From contig NZ_WEGL01000006.1 of NCBI RefSeq assembly GCF_009604455.1, positions 372,001 to 436,000 on the forward strand: a stretch of DNA of 64,000 bases, written 5' to 3'. The position numbers and the translations under genes are program-made. Source of the stretch: Streptomyces sp. RB17 (GTDB lineage: Bacteria; Actinomycetota; Actinomycetes; Streptomycetales; Streptomycetaceae). The notes beneath the pieces are model-generated. The model worked only from the letters and a program-made list of their open reading frames with translations, searched no databases and was not told the DNA's origin. Shown in pieces: positions 58,511 through 64,000 of this stretch (position 1 is the stretch's first letter; the number at the start of each line of letters is the position of its first letter).

Positions 58511-59056
58511 ATGAGGGACCACCGCCACGCCGACGACGGCCCGAACCCCGAGGTCTGGACCGGGCGCGCCACGAACCGGGTCCAGTGGCTGCTGGCGCTG
58601 GTCGGCGCGGCCTGCATGGCCCTCGGTATCGAGCTGGCCGTGGACTCGGCATGGACTTCCGGCATCGCCCCGCTGGCGATGTCGGTCGTGGGCTGCATCG
58701 CCGCCGGCCTGCTGGTCCTCTTCGGCACGCTCGCCTTCGTGCACGTCGATCTCAGGCTCGACAAGGAGTGCGTCGAGGTCCGTTGCGGCCACATGGGGCT
58801 GCCGCGCCGCCGCATCCCGCTCTCCCATGTGGCCGGCGCAGACTTCACCGCCCTCGTCACCCCCCGGGCCTGGGGCGGCTGGGGCTACCGGTGGCGCCCC
58901 GAGAAGGGCACGGCCGTCGTCGTACGCCGTGGCGAGGGCATCGTGCTGCGCCTGTGGGACGGCCACACCTTCACGATCACCGTGGACAACGCCGAGTCGG
59001 CGGTACGGGTGATCAGGGCCCGGTTGCGGACGATCACTCCGGGTTCGGCCCGCTGA
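58511..59056 (+). CDS. Membrane protein with PH-like domain, two TM helices
   Basis: The 181-aa protein has two hydrophobic helices (about 26-48 and 55-78: WLLALVGAACMALGIELAV and LAMSVVGCIAAGLLVLFG) followed by a C-terminal beta-rich domain (LRLDKECVEVRCGHMGLPRR to RVIRARLRTI) that looks PH-like. I recognise similar Streptomyces membrane proteins without known role. TAACCT lies 7 nt before the ATG. Confidence 0.8.
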   Translation: MRDHRHADDGPNPEVWTGRATNRVQWLLALVGAACMALGIELAVDSAWTSGIAPLAMSVVGCIAAGLLVLFGTLAFVHVDLRLDKECVEVRCGHMGLPRRRIPLSHVAGADFTALVTPRAWGGWGYRWRPEKGTAVVVRRGEGIVLRLWDGHTFTITVDNAESAVRVIRARLRTITPGSAR

Positions 59057-59092
59057 GATCGCGCGTCGCGCGGCGGCGCGGGCAGGACGCCG

Positions 59093-60148
59093 TCAGGGCC
59101 TGGGCTCAGCGCCGTCGCGCGCCCACGGCCGCGCCGTCGCCCATCCGGCCAGCAGCCCGGCGCCCACGGTCACCGCGGTGAAGCTGAACGCGTTGCTCAC
59201 CGTGGCGAACACCGCCAGCGCCGTCAGGGCCGCGCCGGCGGTCAGGGCGACCGGGGTCGCGCGAGGGGAACGCCACAGCGCGTGCAGCACCCAGCAGTAC
59301 GCGGCGACGCACAGGAGCGCCCCGACGACGCCCTGCTCCGCCGCCAGCTGGAGCAGGGCCGAGTGCGGCTTGCCGTCGGCGGACAGCGTCTGCGGGGCCG
59401 AGCCGCCCAGTTCGCCGAACCGTCCCGGACCGACCCCGAGCCCCCGGTTCCGGCCCGCCAGGTGCAGGGCGTCCTGCCACAGCGCGACCCGGTGCGCGCT
59501 CAGCCGGCCTTCGAGCACCCGGGCGAGTCCGCCCGGCAGTACGTCGGCGGCGAGTGCCCAGGCCGTTCCGGCCACCAGCGCCGCGGCCACCGCCAGGCCC
59601 AGCAGGCAGGCACCCCGCCGGGACACCGAGCCCGCGGTGAGCGAGCACAGCAGTACGGCCGCACTCGACACGCATCCGGCCGCCGACCCCAGCACGGCCC
59701 CGGCCAGCACGATCCCGACGGCCAGGAGCCGCAGCACCAGCCTCAACTCCGGTACGGACGTGGCCCAGGCGGCGCAGCACGCGGCGCCCGTCGCCAGCGC
59801 CAGGAGGGCGGCCGTGCCACCGGCGTGGCCGAGCGGGACGGCGTACCGGGGTCCCGTGGAGAGAGCGGGCAGGGCCACGGCCAGGGTCAGTCCGGCGACC
59901 GCACCGGCAGACGGCGCGGCCACCGGCAGCAGCGCACCGGACACCCGGCCCACGGCATGACCGGCGGCGACGGCGAGCACCGCGAGCAGCACGCCCTCGG
60001 GCCGTCCGTCATGCGCCGCCGCGGTGATCAGCGACCAGCCGGCGCAGGCGCCCAGCAGCAGCATGCCCGCCCCGTCAGAAACGTTTCGCCTGACGTCGAC
60101 CGCGCCCGCATCCACACCGGCCGCGGACCTCGTCCCCGTCGACCCCAC
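59093..60148 (-). CDS. O-antigen-ligase/Wzy-like membrane protein
   Basis: The 351-aa protein has about ten hydrophobic helices and a loop LSAHRVALWQDALHLAGRNR followed by GLGVGPGRFGELGG and PHSALLQLAAEQGVVG, the Wzy_C/O-antigen ligase pattern. Such enzymes join sugar chains or cell-wall glycans at the outer membrane face. No lipid-linked sugar cluster is nearby, so the polymer is unknown. GTG 60148 is chosen; a GTG at 60115 is an alternative. Confidence 0.78.
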   Translation of the reverse strand: MGSTGTRSAAGVDAGAVDVRRNVSDGAGMLLLGACAGWSLITAAAHDGRPEGVLLAVLAVAAGHAVGRVSGALLPVAAPSAGAVAGLTLAVALPALSTGPRYAVPLGHAGGTAALLALATGAACCAAWATSVPELRLVLRLLAVGIVLAGAVLGSAAGCVSSAAVLLCSLTAGSVSRRGACLLGLAVAAALVAGTAWALAADVLPGGLARVLEGRLSAHRVALWQDALHLAGRNRGLGVGPGRFGELGGSAPQTLSADGKPHSALLQLAAEQGVVGALLCVAAYCWVLHALWRSPRATPVALTAGAALTALAVFATVSNAFSFTAVTVGAGLLAGWATARPWARDGAEPRP

Positions 60149-60710
60149 CGCTGCCCCTCGTCCCCGGACCCCTGCCTCAGGCCGCGACCGGGCCCCGCGC
60201 TGGATCCGGCCGCACTGCCGAGGCTGGGCTCACCGTAGCGGCTGATGACCGGTTTGGACACGAGATGCGGCGGAAAGTGGCGGTGGGGATGGGCGGAAGG
60301 CTGTGGAGGGGGTGGGTGACGGGGGCGTTCGGTGCGGCTGGTGCGGTGGTTCCGTTGTGCGGGAGTGCGCGGGTGCGGGCAGGCCGCGGACCGGTGCTCT
60401 GCGTGCGACCGCTGGGCGTCGGGATGGGGCTTCCACGCGGCCGCCGGCATTCGGGATGCGATGTCCGCGCAGCCGTCGGGAGTCGGGACAGCCCCTCCAC
60501 GCGGCCGCGGGGGAGCCGGCATCGTGCACCTCGCGCGGTCGCCACGAACCGGTGCCGGGCACGGCCGCCGGGACGGGGCGTCGGGCACCACACGGGCGCG
60601 CCGGCCGGGCTGGGACGGCGGCGACCAGGGAGAACCATGGGCCGCGGTGCCGGTCCCGGCCCGTGAACCGCGCTGTCGGCGGCCCAGGTGGCCGCCGTAC
60701 ACTCACCCGG
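60149..60710. other. Gene-free intergenic stretch
   Basis: About 560 bp between the divergent ligase-like and lnt genes. It has GC-rich, G-strand-biased sequence with runs such as GGGTGGGTGACGGGGGCG and a repeated CCACGCGGCCGC, but no conserved coding frame, strong hairpin or recognisable promoter except TACACT just before the lnt start. Confidence 0.5.
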
Positions 60711-62321
60711 GTGACCGTCACCGCAACTTCCGTGGACCAGCCGGACCAGCTCCAGCCGTCCCCCGCGCCCAGCGCGCTCCGCGGCCGCCTGCTCCGTCTG
60801 GTCCCGGCCGTCGCCTCCGCGCTCTGCGGAGTGCTGCTCTACGTGAGCTTCCCGCCGCGCACCCTGTGGTGGCTGGCGCTGCCCGCCTTCGCCGGTTTCG
60901 GCTGGGTGCTGCGCGGCCGTGGCTGGAAGTCGGCCCTCGGCCTCGGCTACCTCTTCGGGCTGGGCTTCCTGCTGCCGTTGCTGGTGTGGACCGGCGTGGA
61001 GGTCGGTCCCGGTCCCTGGCTGGCGCTCGTGGCCATCGAGGCGATCTTCATCGCCCTGGTGGGCGTCGGCGTCGCTGCCGTCTCCAGGCTGCCGGCCTGG
61101 CCGGTGTGGGCTGCCGCCGTCTGGATCGCGGGCGAGGCGGTACGCGCGCGTGTGCCCTTCCGGGGCTTCCCGTGGGGCAAGATCGCGTTCGGGCAGGCGG
61201 ACGGCGTCTTCCTGCCGCTCGCCGCGGTCGGTGGCACTCCCGTGCTGGGTTTCGCGGTCGTGCTGTGCGGATTCGGCCTGTACGAGGCCGGCCGGCTGAT
61301 CGCCGAGCGGCGCCGGACCGGGGCCGTACGGCGCGGCACGGCCGCCGCCGCACTGCTCAGCGTGGCCGTCCCGGTCGCGGGCGCGGTCGCCGCCCGGCCG
61401 CTGGTGAGCGACAAGGCGGAGGACGGCACCCGGACCGTCGCGCTCATCCAGGGCAACGTGCCGCGCTCCGGGCTGGAGTTCAGCGCCCAGCGGCGGGCCG
61501 TGCTCGACCATCACGTGCGCGAGACGCTCGAACTCGCCGCCGACATCAAGGCGGGCAAGACCCCGAAGCCCGACTACGTGCTGTGGCCGGAGAACTCCTC
61601 CGACATCGACCCCTTCGCCAATCCCGACGCGGCGGCTGTCATCGACGAGGCCGCCAAGGCCGTCGGCGTGCCGATCTCGGTCGGTGCCGTCGTGGAGCGG
61701 GACGGCAAGTTGCTCAACGAGCAGATCCTCTGGGAGCCGGGCAAGGGGCCGACGCAGACCTACGACAAGCGGCAGATCCAGCCGTTCGGCGAGTACCTCC
61801 CGCTGCGCGGGCTCGTCGGCGCGATCAACAAGAACTGGACCGGCATGGTCCGCCAGGACTTCAGCCGGGGCAGCACGCCGGGCGTGTTCGACATCGACGG
61901 CGCCAAGGTGGGCCTCGCCACCTGCTACGAGGCCGCATTCGACTGGGACGTGCGGGACACCGTCACCCATGGCGCGGAGATGCTCTCCGTGCCGAGCAAC
62001 AACGCGACCTTCGACCGCAGCGAGATGACCTACCAGCAGCTCGCCATGTCCCGGATCCGCGCCGTCGAGCACAGCCGCACCGTCACCGTGCCGGTCACCA
62101 GCGGCGTCAGCGCGGTCATCATGCCGGACGGGAAGATCACCCAGCGGACCGGCATGTTCGTGCCCGCGTACCTCGTCCAGAAGGTGCCGCTGCGCACGTC
62201 CGAGACCCCCGCGACCCAACTGGGCATCCTCCCGGAGATCGCTCTGGTGCTGGCCGCCGCGGGCGGTGTCGGCTGGGCGATCGGGTCCGGGCTGCGCCGG
62301 CGGCGCGCCGGTGGCGCGTAG
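60711..62321 (+). CDS. lnt: Apolipoprotein N-acyltransferase
   Basis: The 536-aa protein has about six to seven N-terminal transmembrane helices and a C-terminal nitrilase-type domain with catalytic Glu294 (LWPENSSD), Lys353 (YDKRQ) and Cys405 (ATCYEAAFD). It transfers an acyl chain to the N-terminal cysteine of lipoproteins at the cytoplasmic membrane. Streptomyces often have two Lnt proteins. The GTG at 60711 lies 7 nt after TACACT, suggesting a leaderless mRNA. Upstream in-frame codons lack this context. Confidence 0.93.
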   Translation: MTVTATSVDQPDQLQPSPAPSALRGRLLRLVPAVASALCGVLLYVSFPPRTLWWLALPAFAGFGWVLRGRGWKSALGLGYLFGLGFLLPLLVWTGVEVGPGPWLALVAIEAIFIALVGVGVAAVSRLPAWPVWAAAVWIAGEAVRARVPFRGFPWGKIAFGQADGVFLPLAAVGGTPVLGFAVVLCGFGLYEAGRLIAERRRTGAVRRGTAAAALLSVAVPVAGAVAARPLVSDKAEDGTRTVALIQGNVPRSGLEFSAQRRAVLDHHVRETLELAADIKAGKTPKPDYVLWPENSSDIDPFANPDAAAVIDEAAKAVGVPISVGAVVERDGKLLNEQILWEPGKGPTQTYDKRQIQPFGEYLPLRGLVGAINKNWTGMVRQDFSRGSTPGVFDIDGAKVGLATCYEAAFDWDVRDTVTHGAEMLSVPSNNATFDRSEMTYQQLAMSRIRAVEHSRTVTVPVTSGVSAVIMPDGKITQRTGMFVPAYLVQKVPLRTSETPATQLGILPEIALVLAAAGGVGWAIGSGLRRRRAGGA

Positions 62322-62410
62322 CCGTACGACCGGCATACGCCCCCTGAAACGGCGCGTACGCCCGCTGAACCGCCAGGAGGGCACGGGCCCGGCCCGTTAG
62401 GGTCGGGCCC

Positions 62411-62890
62411 ATGGCTACTCCTGACTTCATCCGCACGCTCCGGGCCTCCGCCGGCCGGCAACTGCTCTGGCTCCCCGGAGTCACCGCGATCGTCTTCGAC
62501 GACGAGGGCAGAGTGCTCCTGGGCCGGCGGGCCGACACCCGCAAGTGGTCGGTGATCGGGGGTATTCCGGAGCCCGGTGAGCAGCCCGCGGCCTGTGCCG
62601 TGCGGGAGGTCTTCGAGGAGACGGCGGTGCGCTGCGTGGCCGAGCGGGTCGTCCTCGTCCAGGCCCTGGAGCCGGTCACCTACCCCAACGGCGACCGGTG
62701 CCAGTACATGGACGTCACCATCCGCTGCCGGGCGGTGGGCGGCGAGGCCCGGGTCAACGACGACGAGTCCCTGGAAGTGGGCTGGTTCACGGTGGACGCG
62801 CTGCCCGATCTCCACGAGTTCGGCCGCTTCCGGATCAAGCAGGCCATGTCCGAGGCACCCACGTGGTTTGACCCTACGACTGTCGGCTGA
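62411..62890 (+). CDS. Nudix hydrolase
   Basis: The 159-aa protein has a Nudix box (IPEPGEQPAACAVREVFEE, with flanking GG and T) at about residues 57-79 and the usual order of strands around it. It hydrolyses a nucleoside-diphosphate derivative; the substrate is unknown. It resembles short Streptomyces Nudix proteins with an MATPDFIRTLR start. TAGGGT lies 7 nt before the ATG, suggesting a leaderless mRNA. Confidence 0.9.
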   Translation: MATPDFIRTLRASAGRQLLWLPGVTAIVFDDEGRVLLGRRADTRKWSVIGGIPEPGEQPAACAVREVFEETAVRCVAERVVLVQALEPVTYPNGDRCQYMDVTIRCRAVGGEARVNDDESLEVGWFTVDALPDLHEFGRFRIKQAMSEAPTWFDPTTVG

Positions 62891-62944
62891 GGTATGGGTG
62901 GTCACTCCATGTGGTGACGGGTGGGTTCCGCTTAGGGTCGGCGC

Positions 62945-63760
62945 ATGACCTCGTCCAGCCTCCCGCCCGGCCTTCGCCCCCAGCCCCTCGCCCTCGACCT
63001 CGGCGGCCGCACCGCCCTCGTCACCGGCGCCGCAGGCGGCATCGGCCGCGCCTGCGCGCTGCGGCTCGCGGCCGCCGGAGCGCAGGTGCGGGCCGTCGAC
63101 CAGGACGCGGCCGGCCTGGCCGCGCTGGCCCGGCAGGCGGAACGGGCCGGTGACCTGCCGGGGACCGTCGCACCGCACGTCGTGGACCTCACCGACCTCG
63201 ACGCCGCCGAACGCGCCGCCGCCGGTGCCGATGTGCTGGTCAACAACGCGGGCCTGCAACTGGTGCGCCCCATCGAGGAGTTCCCGCCCGAGGTCTTCCA
63301 CACCGTGCTGACCGTGATGCTGGAGGCGCCGTTCCGCCTCATTCGCGGCGCCCTGCCGCACATGTACGCGCAGGGCTGGGGCCGGATCGTCAATGTGTCC
63401 TCCGTCCATGGTCTGCGCGCCTCCGCCTTCAAGTCCGCGTATGTGGCCGCCAAACATGGTCTGGAGGGCCTGTCGAAGACGGCCGCTCTGGAAGGCGCAG
63501 CCCATGGGGTGACCTCGAACTGTGTGAACCCGGCCTATGTGCGCACACCCCTGGTGGAGAAGCAGATCGCGGACCTGGCGCAGGCGCACGGCATCCCCGA
63601 GGAACGCGTGCTCTCCGAGGTCCTGCTGAAGGACAGCCCGGTCCAGCGGCTCCTCGAACCGGAGGAGGTCGCCGAGGCCGTGGCCTACCTGTGCAGCCCG
63701 CAGACGTCCTTCGTCACCGGCACCTCGCTGGTGCTCGACGGCGGGTGGACGGCCCACTGA
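62945..63760 (+). CDS. 3-hydroxybutyrate dehydrogenase-like SDR
   Basis: The 271-aa classical SDR has TGAAGGIGRA (NAD motif), VLVNNAGLQLVRPIEEFP, catalytic Ser in VNVSSVHGL and YVAAK, and SFVTGTSLVLDGGWTA near the end. The pattern matches 3-hydroxybutyrate dehydrogenase of the BdhA type, used in ketone or PHB metabolism, though other substrates are possible. TAGGGT lies 6 nt before the ATG. It follows the Nudix gene by 54 bp, but its own promoter suggests separate transcription. Confidence 0.85.
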   Translation: MTSSSLPPGLRPQPLALDLGGRTALVTGAAGGIGRACALRLAAAGAQVRAVDQDAAGLAALARQAERAGDLPGTVAPHVVDLTDLDAAERAAAGADVLVNNAGLQLVRPIEEFPPEVFHTVLTVMLEAPFRLIRGALPHMYAQGWGRIVNVSSVHGLRASAFKSAYVAAKHGLEGLSKTAALEGAAHGVTSNCVNPAYVRTPLVEKQIADLAQAHGIPEERVLSEVLLKDSPVQRLLEPEEVAEAVAYLCSPQTSFVTGTSLVLDGGWTAH

Positions 63761-63836
63761 AGCGTGCGGCGGCGCCCGGCCCGGAAGTTTTCCACAGGCC
63801 TGACGGGCCGCCCGGCCGATGCGTAATCCTGTGACC

Positions 63837-64000
63837 ATGTCTCGCGATCACGTTCAGTCGGCACCCAGCGGCAGCGCCGAGGCCGCCTACCTCGAGCTGC
63901 TGGCCCGCGACGCCTCCGCCGAGGCGTACGAGCAGCCGGTGCTGCTCGCCCGAGCCGAGGGCGGCCCGGCCGGCCGGCTCGCCGCGCTGGAGCGGGCCAA
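63837..64000 (+). CDS. Protein of unknown type, start only (cut by window edge)
   Basis: The frame MSRDHVQSAPSGSAEAAYLE, then LARDASAEAYEQPVLLARAE, runs open to the right edge. The Glu/Ala/Leu-rich helical start resembles, from memory, some Streptomyces regulator N-termini (PucR-like), but the fragment is too short to assign. AATCCT lies 6 nt before the ATG. Confidence 0.55.
   Translation, partial: MSRDHVQSAPSGSAEAAYLELLARDASAEAYEQPVLLARAEGGPAGRLAALERA

Noticed and set aside
1..64000. tRNA, rRNA or riboswitch
   Set aside because: I saw no cloverleaf with T-loop/CCA pattern and no known riboswitch core; short or unusual RNAs cannot be excluded by eye.

Overview
The window is chromosomal DNA of a streptomycete. 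GC is very high, third codon positions are almost always G or C, many starts are GTG, TTA codons are nearly absent, and many gene junctions overlap as ATGA or GTGA. The gene families agree: a conservon (cvnABCD) with P450s, two mycothiol-type DinB/MDMPI proteins, an Rv1733c-like membrane protein, TerD, a NarL-type two-component pair and many TetR/MarR/DeoR/ROK regulators. I see no rRNA, tRNA, CRISPR array, insertion sequence, prophage or replication origin.

Layout. 0-4 kb: sugar-use genes (truncated LacI regulator, ROK sugar kinase with a LacI-type operator between them, secreted GH27 alpha-galactosidase). 4-11 kb: housekeeping and orphan genes (MDMPI protein, small conserved proteins, P-loop kinase-Nudix fusion, metallo-beta-lactamase-fold hydrolase, M20 peptidase, geranylgeranyl-reductase-type flavoprotein). 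11.7-19.3 kb: regulator/target pairs (F420/deazaflavin-type nitroreductase with TetR, histidine kinase with response regulator, MFS exporter with MarR, a second MDMPI protein, a second MFS). 20-23 kb: two SDR enzymes divergent from a SnoaL-tailed ECF sigma factor. 23-26 kb: DeoR regulator divergent from a SIS isomerase and class II aldolase, probably for amino-sugar or tagatose-type catabolism. 26-32 kb: rRNA methyltransferase-like protein, AlkB-like oxygenase, ROK regulator, DUF1272 protein, then a TetR-cupin-DUF4865-phosphotriesterase operon. 32.5-36.1 kb: SHOCT protein with a MacB/FtsX-like ABC exporter. 36.8-39.5 kb: anti-sigma-type ATPase, a small conserved protein and a cysteine-synthase-family PLP enzyme.

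39.7-46 kb is the most distinctive block: conservon cvnABCD, an atypical P450 that has lost the K-helix ExxR motif (CYP157-like), a canonical P450 and an enoyl-CoA hydratase, closed by a convergent SRPBCC protein. The cvnC-like gene carries one of only two TTA codons I found, which suggests bldA-linked developmental control. 46-56 kb: a DeoR regulator, a frameshifted membrane serine hydrolase, a beta-helix/AAA+ ATPase fusion, Rv1733c-like protein, MOSC protein, a Pro/Gln-rich protein preceded by a small TTA-containing gene, and a double-TerD protein. 56-64 kb: glycosyltransferase, Asp/Glu racemase, small membrane protein, O-antigen-ligase-like protein, apolipoprotein N-acyltransferase, Nudix hydrolase, a 3-hydroxybutyrate-dehydrogenase-like SDR and the start of another gene.

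Non-coding structure stands out. Degenerate GC-rich tandem arrays fill intergenic gaps near 5.4, 10.9 and 19.3 kb. A dispersed element found in many Streptomyces intergenic regions occurs singly near 1.5 and 7.1 kb and as a four-copy tandem array plus an inverted copy at 36.2-36.7 kb. At least ten genes have a TANNNT box exactly 6-7 nt before the start codon, which points to leaderless transcripts.
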